From contig NZ_JAFIQU010000008.1 of the NCBI RefSeq assembly GCF_017355985.1, positions 166,863 through 230,862 on the forward strand: a stretch of 64,000 nt of DNA. The letters are read 5' to 3'. A program made the translations under genes and the position numbers. This document shows, piece after piece, positions 11,722-20,922 of this stretch. The notes below the pieces were generated by a model. It saw only the letters and a list, made by a program, of their open reading frames with translations. It did no database searches and was not told where the DNA came from. The DNA comes from Arenibaculum pallidiluteum (GTDB taxonomy: Bacteria > Pseudomonadota > Alphaproteobacteria > Azospirillales > Azospirillaceae). Position 1 is the first letter of the stretch; every line of letters begins with the position of its first letter.

Positions 11722-12702
11722 GTGCAGTCCCTCACCTGCTGGGTCGTGTCGGAAGGCGCGGCCGGGATGGAGAACCAGTGCCTCGGCCTCGCATGGGCGC
11801 TCGGTCTCGACCCGGTGGTCAAGCGCGTCAAGCTGCGCACGCCATGGCGCCAGCTCAGCCCGTTCCTGAAGCTGGGAAGCCGCTTTGCCGCGGGGCCCGG
11901 CGGAGACCCCATCGCCCCACCATGGCCAGACCTGATGATCGGGACCGGGCGCAGCTCCATCGCGCCGCTGCTGGCCGCACGCAAACTCAGCGGCGGCAGG
12001 ACCTTCACGGTGAAGATCCAGGAGCCGCAGATCTCGCCGAGGAACTTCGATCTCGTCGTCGTGCCGCGGCATGACCGGCTCCGGGGGCCCAACGTGATGG
12101 TGACGCGCGGCGCGCTGCACCACGTGACGAAGGCGGCGCTGGACGCGGCCGCCGAGCGCTTTGCGCCGCAGCTCGCCCACCTGCCGCGCCCGCGGGTGGC
12201 CGTGCTGGTGGGCGGGGACAACGGCGTCTACGCCCTGACGCCCGAGATCACGGCGACTCTGGCCGACCGCCTCGCGATGCTGTGCGACCGGCACGGCGCC
12301 GGCCTGATGGTGACGCCGTCACGCCGCACCGGCGCCGCAAACGAGAAGGTCCTGCGCGAGCGGTTGGCCGGCAAGCCGGCCGTCGTCTGGGACGGCAAGG
12401 GCGAGAACCCCTATCTCGGCTATCTCGGACTGGCGGACTACGTCGTCGTCACCTGCGACAGCGTGTCCATGGTCTCGGAGGCGGCGTCGACGGGAAAACC
12501 CGTCTACGTGGTCGATCTCGAAGGCGGCTCCGACAAGTTCCGGAGCTTCCACGACGGGCTGCGCGCCGATGGCATCATCCGCGCTTTCACGGGCGAGCTC
12601 GAGACCTGGACCTACCCTCCCCTGGACGACACGGCCGACGTGGCGCGGGAGGTCCGCCGGCGGCTCGCGGCGAAACGTCTCGCCCCCGCCGGCGCGGATT
12701 GA
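11722..12702 (+). CDS. Mitochondrial-fission ELM1-family protein (DUF1022 type)
   Basis: A 326-residue protein resembling the ELM1 family, whose bacterial members are uncharacterised and have a GT-B glycosyltransferase-like appearance. Visible family features are the opening WVVSEGAAGMENQCLGLAWA, the central DLMIGTGRSSIAPLLAARKL, and the C-terminal LADYVVVTCDSVSMVSEAAS. The start is uncertain: the GTG at 11722 (AGGAG 11 bases upstream) matches where the family begins, but a GTG at 11662 in the same frame is also possible. It heads a plus-strand run with a 2OG dioxygenase and a large unknown protein, hinting at envelope or glycan modification; that is inference. Confidence 0.8.
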   Translation: MQSLTCWVVSEGAAGMENQCLGLAWALGLDPVVKRVKLRTPWRQLSPFLKLGSRFAAGPGGDPIAPPWPDLMIGTGRSSIAPLLAARKLSGGRTFTVKIQEPQISPRNFDLVVVPRHDRLRGPNVMVTRGALHHVTKAALDAAAERFAPQLAHLPRPRVAVLVGGDNGVYALTPEITATLADRLAMLCDRHGAGLMVTPSRRTGAANEKVLRERLAGKPAVVWDGKGENPYLGYLGLADYVVVTCDSVSMVSEAASTGKPVYVVDLEGGSDKFRSFHDGLRADGIIRAFTGELETWTYPPLDDTADVAREVRRRLAAKRLAPAGAD

Positions 12703-12766
12703 GTTCGCGGCCGGGGCCGCGTATCTCGGGTTGGCATCACTCGCAAACCGAGCCACGACGCCGACC

Positions 12767-13456
12767 ATGGCCCCGACCGCAGATCTCGCCCCGCCCGCTC
12801 TCCCTCAGGACGCGGAGACGGCATCCCGCTTCGTCGCGAGCCTCGCCGCGGCCGAGCTGCGCCCGCGGCCCTACCCGCACTGGCTGCTGAGCGACGTCCT
12901 GCCCGAGGACATGGCAGCCGGGATCGCGGCACTGCCCTTCTCCCCCGCCGAGATCGGCGATACCCGCGGCAAACGCGACACGAACAACCAGACCCGGGTC
13001 TATTTCTCGCCCGAGAACCGCGAGCGCTTTGCGGTCTGCGACCGTCTGGCCCGCACGCTGCAGGGTGGCGCGGCGGTCGACGCCATCGAGCGGAGCTGCG
13101 GCATCGACCTGTCGGGGACCTCGCTAAGGATCGAGTACTGCCAGGACACCGACGGGTTTTGGCTGGAGCCGCATACCGACATCGGCGTGAAGCGCTACAC
13201 CATGCTCGTCTATCTCTCCAGCGGCCCGGGGACCGAGGATTGGGGAACCGACGTGCTGGACGGCCCTGACAAGTTCCTCTACAGCGCCCCCTTCGCCTTC
13301 AATGGGGGCCTGATCTTCGTGCCCTCCGACCGGTCGTGGCACGGCTTCCGGAAGCGGCCGATCCGCGGCGTGCGCAAGTCCATCATCGTCAACTACGTCA
13401 CCTCGGAATGGCGCGCGCGGCACGAACTCGCCTTTCCCGACACCCCGGTCGCCTGA
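12767..13456 (+). CDS. 2-oxoglutarate/Fe(II)-dependent dioxygenase-like protein
   Basis: A 229-residue protein with the double-stranded beta-helix iron-binding triad visible as H136-x-D138 (PHTDIG) and H192 (RSWHGF), followed by a basic VRKSIIVNY segment that would bind 2-oxoglutarate. Related small bacterial 2OG oxygenases hydroxylate proteins, sugars or small molecules; the substrate is not visible. The ATG at 12767 follows the ELM1-like gene by 64 bp on the same strand; the longer frame from 12569 overlaps that gene and is rejected. There is no signal peptide. Confidence 0.85.
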   Translation: MAPTADLAPPALPQDAETASRFVASLAAAELRPRPYPHWLLSDVLPEDMAAGIAALPFSPAEIGDTRGKRDTNNQTRVYFSPENRERFAVCDRLARTLQGGAAVDAIERSCGIDLSGTSLRIEYCQDTDGFWLEPHTDIGVKRYTMLVYLSSGPGTEDWGTDVLDGPDKFLYSAPFAFNGGLIFVPSDRSWHGFRKRPIRGVRKSIIVNYVTSEWRARHELAFPDTPVA

Positions 13457-13646
13457 GCCGCGGCGGCCGAGCCGCCCGGAGGGACATCGCCGTCGGGAGC
13501 CATCGGCAGACCCGCCGTTGAAACAGCTGAAACAGACCGGTCGTTGACAGGGCGGTCCGGATCCGAGCACAACGGGGGGCTGCGAGCGTCCGGGCGGGCA
13601 TTCCGCGGCCGTCCCGGCGCGAGCTCTTCAAGGCGAGTCCCAGCGC

Positions 13647-15566
13647 ATGGCCCTCAGGATCGAGACCTTCAGCAACACCAGCGGCGGCAGCAGCTTCTTC
13701 AAGGCAGCCGGCCACCCGGTGGCGGCCCCCCTCGCCCGTGACCTCGTGGCGCGGCTGGAGGCGGCGGGCCCGGTCGCGATCTACGACCCCTACGGCTTCC
13801 TGGCCTCTTTCACCGAGCTCTACGACCTGTCGCGGGTGCGGATCGCTGGCATCTACGTTCAGGACGTGGAGAAGGTCGGGGCGGAGCTCCTTGGAACAGT
13901 CGCGAAGCCGGTCACGGAGCTGCCCGCCAGCGGCGCGCGCGCCGTGCTGGTCGCGACCTTCGACGCAGACCGGCCCACGGCCAACGCAGCCCACCTGATT
14001 CCGCCTGGCGCCGCCGTGCTGACCCTGGACGCGATGCGCCTGCCCGCCGAGATGCTGAGCGACCGGCGCAACTATCTCGCCGGAATCAACTGGGCCACCA
14101 ACTTCGTCTTCTTCCGCGACGGCGCCGGGCGGCACACGCGCCTGGTCACCGCCAACTACTGGGCAGCCTATGGCGGCACCGGCGGCCAGCGCCTCTGGTG
14201 CCGTCTGCTCGACGCCGAGGGCGCAACACTGGCCGAATGGACCGACCCGTTGCCCGGCACCAACGCCACCGTCGTGGTGGACAGCGCCGATGTCCGGGCG
14301 CGCTTCGGCCTGCCCGAGTTCACGGGATCCCTCTTCGTGCATGTGCTGGGCGCGGCCGGGCACGACATCGTCAAGTACGCGCTCGACACCTACGGCGATG
14401 CGGCCGAGGAGCTGTCCTGCACCCATGACGCCAACGCCTGGCCGTCCGACTACTATGCCGGGCTGCCGGCGCCGCGCGACGGCGAGCGGGTCCTGCTCTG
14501 GGTCCAGAACAGCCACCCCTGCCCGATTCCGGCGGGCGCGATCGGTCTGAACCTGATGGGCCGGGACGACAGCTTCGTCCCCTATCCGCAGGTGGTGCCG
14601 CCCTTCGGGACGGTGGCGCTCGACGTCGGCCGGCTGATGCCGGACGCCCGCTGGCCGCAGCAGCTCGAGGTCGTGGCGGGCCGCCACTTCGTGCGGCCCC
14701 GCTACGAGGTCCTCGCGGCCTCGGGGCGGACCCGCATCGCCCACGCCAATGTCGAGCGCACGGATACGCGGCCCGATCCGCGCCTGCCGCGGCTCGCCGG
14801 GCTGATGGGCAAGGGCTTCATCCTGCCGGCGCCGGTCCTGCCGCTCGACCGCTTCCGCACCATCGCCCTGCCGACGCCCATGGCCCGCAGCCAGGAGCAT
14901 CTGCCCATCAAGGCGCTGCTGTTCGACGCCACGGGCCGCCAGGTCGCCGAACATCGCTTCGGCAACCTTGCGCGCCGTGACAGCGTCGCGCTCGAGGTCG
15001 ACGATTGGATGGCCACTGCCGGGGCCAGCCTTCCATCGGGCCGCGGGCACATGGAGATCGTCTACGACTGGGAAGCCGGTGAGCAAGGCGACGGTTGGCT
15101 TCACGCGATCTTCCGCTACGAGCAGCGCCATGGCGGCCACGGCGCCGAGACCAGCTTCGGCTCGCACATCTACAACACCGTGCTGACCTACCGGAACGAG
15201 CCGCAGAGCTACGCCGGCCGGCCGCCCGGGCTGACGACAAGGCTGTTCCTTCGCCTCGGGCGGAATGGGCACGATGCCTTCTGCTGCCTGGTCTATCCGA
15301 ACTCCACGCCGTGGCGCCCCGTCAGCGAGACCGACCTGATCCTGCATGGGGCCGACGGGCGCGAGGTGGCGCGCCGCCGGGTGGAGATCCCGGCCTCGGG
15401 CTCGCACCTCTTCCAGGCCAGCGCGACCTTCTCTCCCGAGGAGCTGGCAGCCGCCGGTCCGGATGCCTACGTGCTGATCAGGGACTTGACCTGCCGCCTC
15501 TTCGGCTATCATGGGCTGATGGCCGGCGAGGCCGCCTTCAGCCTCGACCACATGTTCGGATTCTGA
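13647..15566 (+). CDS. Large protein of unknown function
   Basis: I do not recognise this 639-residue protein. Residues about 30-120 read like a Rossmann-type fold: [14 protein letters not shown], then [14 protein letters not shown] and [14 protein letters not shown], reminiscent of the NeuD/PglD-like N-terminal domain. The rest is rich in aromatic residues and predicted beta strands, with segments such as [16 protein letters not shown] and [19 protein letters not shown] motifs near the end. There is no signal peptide or membrane segment. A perfect TTGACA lies at 13544-13549, about 100 bp upstream, so it may have its own promoter. It precedes trxB by 13 bp and follows the dioxygenase. Base composition matches its neighbours. 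Confidence 0.85.
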   Translation: MALRIETFSNTSGGSSFFKAAGHPVAAPLARDLVARLEAAGPVAIYDPYGFLASFTELYDLSRVRIAGIYVQDVEKVGAELLGTVAKPVTELPASGARAVLVATFDADRPTANAAHLIPPGAAVLTLDAMRLPAEMLSDRRNYLAGINWATNFVFFRDGAGRHTRLVTANYWAAYGGTGGQRLWCRLLDAEGATLAEWTDPLPGTNATVVVDSADVRARFGLPEFTGSLFVHVLGAAGHDIVKYALDTYGDAAEELSCTHDANAWPSDYYAGLPAPRDGERVLLWVQNSHPCPIPAGAIGLNLMGRDDSFVPYPQVVPPFGTVALDVGRLMPDARWPQQLEVVAGRHFVRPRYEVLAASGRTRIAHANVERTDTRPDPRLPRLAGLMGKGFILPAPVLPLDRFRTIALPTPMARSQEHLPIKALLFDATGRQVAEHRFGNLARRDSVALEVDDWMATAGASLPSGRGHMEIVYDWEAGEQGDGWLHAIFRYEQRHGGHGAETSFGSHIYNTVLTYRNEPQSYAGRPPGLTTRLFLRLGRNGHDAFCCLVYPNSTPWRPVSETDLILHGADGREVARRRVEIPASGSHLFQASATFSPEELAAAGPDAYVLIRDLTCRLFGYHGLMAGEAAFSLDHMFGF

Positions 15567-15579
15567 CGAGACCGCCCCG

Positions 15580-16584
15580 ATGCCCCAGAACCACCACACC
15601 AAGGTCCTCGTGATCGGCGCGGGCCCCGCCGGCTATACGGCCGCGATCTATGCCGCCCGCGCCAATCTGGCGCCCATGGTCGTACAGGGCATGCAGCCCG
15701 GCGGCCAGCTCATGATCACGACCGATGTCGAGAACTATCCCGGCTTCGCGGACGTGATCCAGGGCCCCTGGCTGATGGAGCAGATGCAGAAGCAGGCCGA
15801 GCATGTCGGGACCCGCATGGTCTTCGACGTGATCACCGAGGTCGACTTCAGCCGGCATCCCTTCCTTGCCAAGGGCGATTCGGGCGACACCTACACCGGC
15901 GACACGGTGGTGATCGCGACCGGCGCCCAGGCGCGCTGGCTCGGCCTGCCAGGCGAGCGGCATTTCGCCGGCTTCGGCGTCTCGGCCTGCGCGACCTGCG
16001 ACGGCTTCTTCTTCCGCGGCAAGGAGGTGGTCGTGGTCGGCGGCGGCAATTCCGCCGTCGAGGAGGCGCTCTACCTCACGAACCACGCCAGCAAGGTCAC
16101 GGTGGTGCACCGCCGCGACAGCTTCCGGGCCGAGCGCATCCTTCAGGACCGCCTGCTCCGCAACCCGAAGGTCTCGGTGGTCTGGGACAGCGTGGTCGAG
16201 GACATCCTGGGCGAGGATGGCCCGCCCAAGGGCGTGACCGGCGTGCGCCTGCGCAACGTGAAGACCGGCACGCTGAGCGACCTGCCCACGGACGGCGTCT
16301 TCGTGGCCATCGGCCACGACCCGGCCACCGCCATCTTCCGCGGCAAGGTCGAGATGGACGATCAGGGCTACGTGCTGACGCGGCCCGATTCGACCGCCAC
16401 CAGCGTTCCCGGCGTCTTCGCCGCCGGCGATGTCCGGGACAAGGTCTACCGCCAGGCGATCACGGCGGCCGGCATGGGGTGCATGGCCGCCCTGGAGGCC
16501 GAGAAGTGGCTGGCCGAGCACGAAGCCGGGCCGGCCGCCAGCGAGGAGCGGCGCCGCAGGGACATGATCGGGGCTTGGGAGTAG
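15580..16584 (+). CDS. trxB: Thioredoxin-disulfide reductase
   Basis: A flavoenzyme that uses NADPH to keep thioredoxin reduced in the cytoplasm. The 334-residue product shows the FAD-binding [19 protein letters not shown], the redox-active CATC at C137-C140, the NADPH-binding [17 protein letters not shown] with HRRDSFRA, and the C-terminal FAD motif [15 protein letters not shown]. Length and layout are standard. It begins 13 bp after the unknown 639-residue gene, and a LysR regulator follows on the same strand with a small minus-strand gene between. The link to the upstream gene may be only positional. Confidence 0.97.
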   Translation: MPQNHHTKVLVIGAGPAGYTAAIYAARANLAPMVVQGMQPGGQLMITTDVENYPGFADVIQGPWLMEQMQKQAEHVGTRMVFDVITEVDFSRHPFLAKGDSGDTYTGDTVVIATGAQARWLGLPGERHFAGFGVSACATCDGFFFRGKEVVVVGGGNSAVEEALYLTNHASKVTVVHRRDSFRAERILQDRLLRNPKVSVVWDSVVEDILGEDGPPKGVTGVRLRNVKTGTLSDLPTDGVFVAIGHDPATAIFRGKVEMDDQGYVLTRPDSTATSVPGVFAAGDVRDKVYRQAITAAGMGCMAALEAEKWLAEHEAGPAASEERRRRDMIGAWE

Positions 16585-16666
16585 CGCCGGCAGCCGTGCG
16601 GCCGCGGCGTGCCCGAAGCGGGTGCGAGGTTCGGAGCGACCCCGCACCGCCTCCAACCGCTTGAAC

Positions 16667-16915
16667 TCAGCGCGGCCCGCCTGCGGCGGCGCGGGCCGCG
16701 ACCAGCAGATCGTGCATGGTCCGAACCGGCGTCTCGGCATAGTCGACGCGGGACAGGAAGGTCTCGGCGACCAGATGGATGTCCTCGTCGCCGAGGCGCG
16801 CCACCTCGGGCACCGCACGCGCAATGTCTTCGGGGGTCAGTGATTCGCGCTGCTCGTCCGACAGCTCCTCGAGCCAGTCGCAGAGCCGGTCCACGAGGTC
16901 CAGTTGCTCGGCCAT
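16667..16915 (-). CDS. Small acidic helical protein, unknown
   Basis: 82 residues, predicted all-helical and acidic, starting at the ATG at 16915 with a GAGGA ribosome-binding site six bases upstream. Residues such as DLVDRLCDWLEELSDEQRES and EDIARAVPEVARLG give an amphipathic pattern. I cannot assign a family. It lies alone on the minus strand between trxB and a LysR gene. The good ribosome-binding site and sensible composition support it as a real gene. Confidence 0.6.
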   Translation of the reverse strand: MAEQLDLVDRLCDWLEELSDEQRESLTPEDIARAVPEVARLGDEDIHLVAETFLSRVDYAETPVRTMHDLLVAARAAAGGPR

Positions 16916-17105
16916 TCCATCCTCTTTCCCAACGCGACCGCCCGGTTTTCGGGCGGAAACTTGCTCACGAAGCAATAAACCCCCGGGATGTACGTGATTT
17001 CGCCCGAGGTTGCGTTATATCATCGCATGACGCGGCCTAACGGTCCGCCCAAGACGAACGGGGTCGGCCAGAATTCCTCCGCCGGCCCGCGCCAACGGGA
17101 TGGTC

Positions 17106-17996
17106 ATGGACTGGGACAAGCTTAGGGTCTTCCACGCTGTCGCGGAGGCCGGCAGCTTCACGCATGCCGGCGAGACGCTGAACCTCAGCCAGTCGGCGGT
17201 CAGCCGTCAGATCAGCGCGCTCGAGGAAAGCCTGAACGTACCGCTCTTCCACCGGCACGCGCGCGGCCTGATCCTGACCGAGCAGGGCGAGCTTCTGCAC
17301 CGGACGGCCCGCGAAGTCTTCGCCAAGCTGTCCATGACGGAGGCCATGCTCTCCGAAAGCCGCGAGCATCCGCGCGGCCCGCTGAAGGTGACGACCACCG
17401 TCGGCTTCGGAACCACCTGGCTGGTGCCCCGGATCCGCGAGTTCCTGTCGATCTATCCCGACGTGCAGCTCACCGTCCTTCTGGACGACAGCGAGCTCGA
17501 TCTCGGCATGCGCGAGGCGGATATCGCGATTCGCATGTCGGCGCCACGTCAGCCCGACCTGGTGCAGCGCCACCTGATGACGGTCAATTTCCACATCTTC
17601 GCCCATGCCAGCTACATCCAGCGGCGGGGCATGCCGCGGACGGTGGAGGAGCTGGACAACCACGACCTTCTTGCCTTCCCACCGGATGCGCGCTGGCCGA
17701 CCTCCAACGTGAACTGGCTGCTCGAGGCCGGCAACGCGCCCGAAGGCGGGCGGAAGGCGATCCTGCGCGTGAACAACGCCTATGCCGTCTACAAGGCCGT
17801 GCAGAGCGGCCTCGGAATGGCCGCCCTGCCGGACTACATGGTCGAGGGCGACCGCGAGATCGTGCGCGTTCTCCCGGACGTGGACGGGCCGCAGGTCGAG
17901 GCCTATTTCGTCTATGCCGAGGAGCTGCGCAATTCCAAGCGAATCGCGGTCTTCCGCGACTTCCTCGTGCGCAAGGTCGCCGAAACCGCGTTCTGA
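17106..17996 (+). CDS. LysR family transcriptional regulator
   Basis: A 296-residue regulator with the N-terminal winged helix (WDKLRVFHAVAEAGSFTHAG, LSQSAVSRQISALEESL) and a C-terminal periplasmic-binding-protein-like effector domain (TTVGFGTTWLVPRIREF). The frame also has an ATG at 17100; I prefer 17106 because MDWDKLRVFH is the common start in relatives and GGGA lies upstream of it. LysR genes of this type often follow trxB in alphaproteobacteria. The effector and targets cannot be told from the sequence. Confidence 0.92.
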   Translation: MDWDKLRVFHAVAEAGSFTHAGETLNLSQSAVSRQISALEESLNVPLFHRHARGLILTEQGELLHRTAREVFAKLSMTEAMLSESREHPRGPLKVTTTVGFGTTWLVPRIREFLSIYPDVQLTVLLDDSELDLGMREADIAIRMSAPRQPDLVQRHLMTVNFHIFAHASYIQRRGMPRTVEELDNHDLLAFPPDARWPTSNVNWLLEAGNAPEGGRKAILRVNNAYAVYKAVQSGLGMAALPDYMVEGDREIVRVLPDVDGPQVEAYFVYAEELRNSKRIAVFRDFLVRKVAETAF

Positions 17997-17999
17997 GCG

Positions 18000-18030
18000 G
18001 CGGCGCTCCCGGCCCGTTCGGGAGCGCCGT
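18000..18030 (+). terminator. Hairpin downstream of the LysR gene
   Basis: CGGCGCTCCC and GGGAGCGCCG form a perfect ten-base stem around a nine-base loop just after the LysR stop. No U-tract follows. The stem resembles the one after rpsU at 30264-30284. Confidence 0.5.
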
Positions 18031-18139
18031 ATGGCTAGGTCTGCAAATTACATTCGTATTCAGCGCGAGCCATGCAACACGCGCATATGTGGCGCGGCGA
18101 TTTTGTGCATGGAAGTCGGGCAGGCCGTGACCAATTAAT

Positions 18140-18282
18140 AGGCCGTGGGTGCTGCGACGCAGCAACCACGTTTCGCCTCGGGCTCCGGCCCGGGGTTGGG
18201 TCTTCGGACCCTGCGTCTCCCAGACGTGAAGCCTCCCTGTTCAACTCGCCGCCAAGTCCCTGACCTGGCGGCGTTTTTTTTT
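18140..18282 (+). ncRNA. Possible 6S RNA (SsrS), ends at a strong intrinsic terminator
   Basis: A non-coding, highly structured stretch with no protein on either strand. It begins with a strong hairpin at 18144-18170 (TGCTGC/GCAGCA), has a GGGT-TTCG-type ACCC hairpin near 18198-18211, then a GTGAAGCCTCCCTGTTCAAC segment. That segment resembles the conserved GAGAAGCC 3' region of proteobacterial 6S RNA, which binds the housekeeping RNA polymerase in stationary phase. The end is a textbook terminator. The 5' end and promoter are uncertain; AT-rich AATTAATA lies at 18133-18140. If not 6S, it is an unidentified small RNA. The 6S label rests on memory of the 3' motif only. Confidence 0.5.
18248..18282 (+). 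terminator. Strong Rho-independent terminator of the small RNA
   Basis: CGCCGCCA at 18248-18255 pairs with TGGCGGCG at 18267-18274 around an 11-base loop, directly followed by eight T residues at 18275-18282. No open reading frame on this strand ends just upstream, which supports an RNA gene. Confidence 0.85.
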
Positions 18283-18403
18283 GCGCCGCCGGAAGTTCCG
18301 CTGCGCCCACCGGGCGCCGCCGCACGAGCGCGCCGCGCCTGCAAAAGGCCCGGATTCCGGATCTTCAGCGTCGCCAACGGCCACTTACTTATGCAGGTGC
18401 GCT

Positions 18404-18973
18404 TCAGCGCGCCGCCGGGAGCGCTTCGAAATAACGCGCGATGAACTCCGCCGCGCGTCGGAAGGCCTCGTCGGTATCGCCCCGGAACGAGAAGGAGCGC
18501 TCGAGCACGGGCTGCCCGCGCTCCACGTCGACGGCTTCCACGGCGCCCCACTGGACCAGCGTGCTCATTTTGTGGATGCCGCCATGAACCAGGAGCTTGG
18601 CCCCGCTGCCCCTGGCCTCTTGCAGCACCTCCTGGAAGGTCGTGCCGGCCGACGGGCACCCTGCTCCGGGACAGGGCAGCGCGACGACCTTGAAGCGGCC
18701 CCGGGCCGCGAGCGTCCGTCCCAGGAGGCCCGAGAAGTCCCGCACGCGCGCGGCATGACTGGCCGTGCGCTCGCCGTCCTCGCCGGCGGTGTCCTGATTG
18801 GCGAACTCGACGATCGCCACGGCGATCCCCTCACCGGGGCCTGCGACGCCCGCGCCTTGAGCACCGCTCCCCTGGGCCGTGGCCACGATCGGAACCGCCA
18901 GGCTGGCGCAGGCCAGCGCGCGGGCCAGGATCCGTACGACGGTGGGAAAACGGGGCTGGAGCGGTCCTGCCAA
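18404..18973 (-). CDS. DUF2380 family exported protein
   Basis: A 189-residue protein with an N-terminal signal-like segment (ILARALACASLAVPIVATAQ) and a body matching DUF2380 as I know it: GIAVAIVEFANQDTAGEDGE, then FSGLLGRTLAARGRFKVVAL, two Cys near CPGAGCPS, GAKLLVHGGIHKMSTLV and GDTDEAFRRAAEFIARY. Members are predicted periplasmic proteins of unknown role, often near redox or transport genes. It is on the minus strand about 160 bp after degP, and a strong terminator for degP lies between, so it is probably a separate unit. Confidence 0.75.
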   Translation of the reverse strand: MAGPLQPRFPTVVRILARALACASLAVPIVATAQGSGAQGAGVAGPGEGIAVAIVEFANQDTAGEDGERTASHAARVRDFSGLLGRTLAARGRFKVVALPCPGAGCPSAGTTFQEVLQEARGSGAKLLVHGGIHKMSTLVQWGAVEAVDVERGQPVLERSFSFRGDTDEAFRRAAEFIARYFEALPAAR

Positions 18974-19074
18974 GGCTTGGCCCTCCCGAAGACGCGATCC
19001 CGCCGCGCAGCGGCAGTGCTCCGCCCATGGGACACCGGCGCGCGGCGCCGGACCATCCTACTTCGGGCCAGAAA

Positions 19075-19108
19075 GGCAAAAAGAAAGGGCGGCCCCGCGG
19101 GGCCGCCC
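19075..19108 (-). terminator. Rho-independent terminator after degP
   Basis: On the minus strand a perfect GC-only palindrome occupies 19087-19108 (an eleven-base half starting GGGCGGCCCC) and is followed by a T-rich tract (TTTCTTTTTG) at about 19077-19086. It sits 27 bp beyond the degP stop and is one of the clearest terminators in the window. Confidence 0.85.
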
Positions 19109-19134
19109 CTCGTTCCATGGCCGCCTCTGCCGCC

Positions 19135-20715
19135 TCAGCCCAAGCCGAGCGCGATGAAGCGGAGGTCGCCGCCCCGATCCACCAGAAGCAGGATGGACCG
19201 GCGCCCGGCATCCTTTGCGGCCTTCAGCTTCGCCGCCACGTCCTGCGGCGCCCGAACCTCCTCCTGCGCGACTTCGACGATCACGTCGCCCGCGCGGATG
19301 CCTTTCTCGGCGGCCGGGCTGTCGGGCGCGACCTCCGAGACGACGACGCCCTTGACCTGCTCGCCGATGTTGAACTGGCGCCGGGCCTCGGGCGTCAGGC
19401 CCGTCAGCTTCAGGCCGACCTGGCCCACGGTCTCGCTGGGCTGCCCGCGCTCGTTCCGTCCGGGGCCGGTGCGGTCCGCCGGGGCATTGGCCAGCACGCC
19501 CGATTCCTCGGCCGCCTCGAGCTCTCCGACCTTCACCTGTAGGCTCTCCTGGCGGCCGTTCCGCCAGATCGTCACGGGAACGCGCTTATCGACCGACGTC
19601 TCGGCCACCACGCGCGGCAGCCGCCGCATCTCGCCGACCTCCTTGCCGTCGAAGGTCAGCACCACGTCGCCGGCCTTGATGCCAGCCTGCGCAGCCGGGC
19701 CGTCCGGCGTGACGCTGGCGACCAGCGCGCCCGTGTGCCGCGGCAGCCCCAGGCTCTCGGCGATCTCGGGCGTGATAGCCTGGATCCGGACCCCCAGCCA
19801 GCCGCGGCGCGTCTTGCCGAAGTCGCGGAGCTGGGCGACGACCGGCTGCGCCAGGGAGGACGGGATCGCGAAGCCGATGCCGACCGACCCGCCCGTCGGC
19901 GAGAAGATGGCCGTGTTGATGCCGATCACCTCGCCGCGCATGTTGAACATGGGGCCGCCGGAATTGCCACGGTTGATCGACGCGTCCGTCTGCAGGAAGT
20001 CGTCATAGGGGCCGGCGTTGATGTCGCGCGCCCGGGCCGAGATGATGCCGGCGGTGACGGTGCCGCCGAGGCCGAAGGGATTGCCGATGGCCAGCACCCA
20101 GTCGCCCACGCGCATCTCGTCGCTGTTGCCGAACCGGACGAAGGGCAGCGCCTTGTCGGCCTTGACGCGCAGCACCGCAAGGTCGGTCTTCGGGTCGCGG
20201 CCGACCAGCTCCGCCTTCAGGTTCGTGTCGTCGTGCAGGATCACCGAGATCTCGTCGGCGTCCTGGATCACGTGGTTGTTGGTGACCACCAGGCCAGCGG
20301 GATCGATGATGAAGCCGGAGCCCAGCGAAGTCGCGCGCCGCTGCGGCTGGCCTCGGTCCGGCGGGCCGTTGCGCTCGAAGAAGTCGCGGAAGAACTCCTC
20401 GAAGGGCGAGCCCGGCGGAAACTGCGGCATCTCGGGCAGGCGCCTCTCTCCGCGCGGTCCCGGCTGCTCGCCGTTGCCATTCTGGGTCGTCGAGATGTTG
20501 ACGACGGCCGGCAGGAGCCGCTCGGCCAGGGCGGCGAAGCTCTCGGGCGCATTGGGCCGCGGCGTCACCTGTCCGTGGGCCAGGCCCGGCCCGAGCAGCA
20601 GAGCCGCGAGCAGCGGGAGCGCCATGAGCCAAGCCGCCAGGACCCGCGACGACTGGGCATGGAGGGATTCGGCGGCTGCCGCCGCGGCCGCGGTCCGACG
20701 AGCGCGTATGGTCAC
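19135..20715 (-). CDS. degP: Periplasmic serine protease/chaperone DegP (Do family)
   Basis: Degrades or refolds damaged proteins in the periplasm. The 526-residue product has a long N-terminal signal region (LMALPLLAALLLGPGLAHGQ), a trypsin-like domain with the catalytic triad at H148 (NNHVIQD), D178 (KTDLAVL) and S252 (RGNSGGPMFN), and two PDZ domains (about residues 300-390 and 420-520, RAGDVIVEVAQEEV). A GTG start at 20715 has AGGAGAG nine bases upstream. It lies downstream of hflK-hflC and a DUF2065 gene on the same strand, a common alphaproteobacterial membrane-quality-control grouping. Confidence 0.95.
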   Translation of the reverse strand: MTIRARRTAAAAAAAESLHAQSSRVLAAWLMALPLLAALLLGPGLAHGQVTPRPNAPESFAALAERLLPAVVNISTTQNGNGEQPGPRGERRLPEMPQFPPGSPFEEFFRDFFERNGPPDRGQPQRRATSLGSGFIIDPAGLVVTNNHVIQDADEISVILHDDTNLKAELVGRDPKTDLAVLRVKADKALPFVRFGNSDEMRVGDWVLAIGNPFGLGGTVTAGIISARARDINAGPYDDFLQTDASINRGNSGGPMFNMRGEVIGINTAIFSPTGGSVGIGFAIPSSLAQPVVAQLRDFGKTRRGWLGVRIQAITPEIAESLGLPRHTGALVASVTPDGPAAQAGIKAGDVVLTFDGKEVGEMRRLPRVVAETSVDKRVPVTIWRNGRQESLQVKVGELEAAEESGVLANAPADRTGPGRNERGQPSETVGQVGLKLTGLTPEARRQFNIGEQVKGVVVSEVAPDSPAAEKGIRAGDVIVEVAQEEVRAPQDVAAKLKAAKDAGRRSILLLVDRGGDLRFIALGLG

Positions 20716-20823
20716 GAAAGGTCTCTCCTTGCTCTCACCTGAACCGCCCGGTGATCGGCGCCTCGGCCTTGAGACGCGCCCGGGACCGTATGCCCGGAAA
20801 ACGACGTCGCATGAAGGATGTAT

Positions 20824-20860
20824 GGGAGCGTACCGCCACCTTCAAGCGAGGTACGTTCCC
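20824..20860. repeat. Long inverted repeat between DUF2065 gene and degP
   Basis: GGGAGCGTACC at 20824-20834 matches the reverse complement of GGTACGTTCCC at 20850-20860 at ten of eleven positions, around a 15-base loop. Flanking ATGGG and CCCAT extend the symmetry with a small bulge. It may terminate the hflKC transcript, act as an operator for degP, or stabilise the mRNA; the sequence does not say which. Confidence 0.45.
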
Positions 20861-20922
20861 GCCCATCGCACCATACAGCTTCGTCGAAACTATGGCGCGC
20901 TCCCGCCCCGGTGCGCGGCCCC

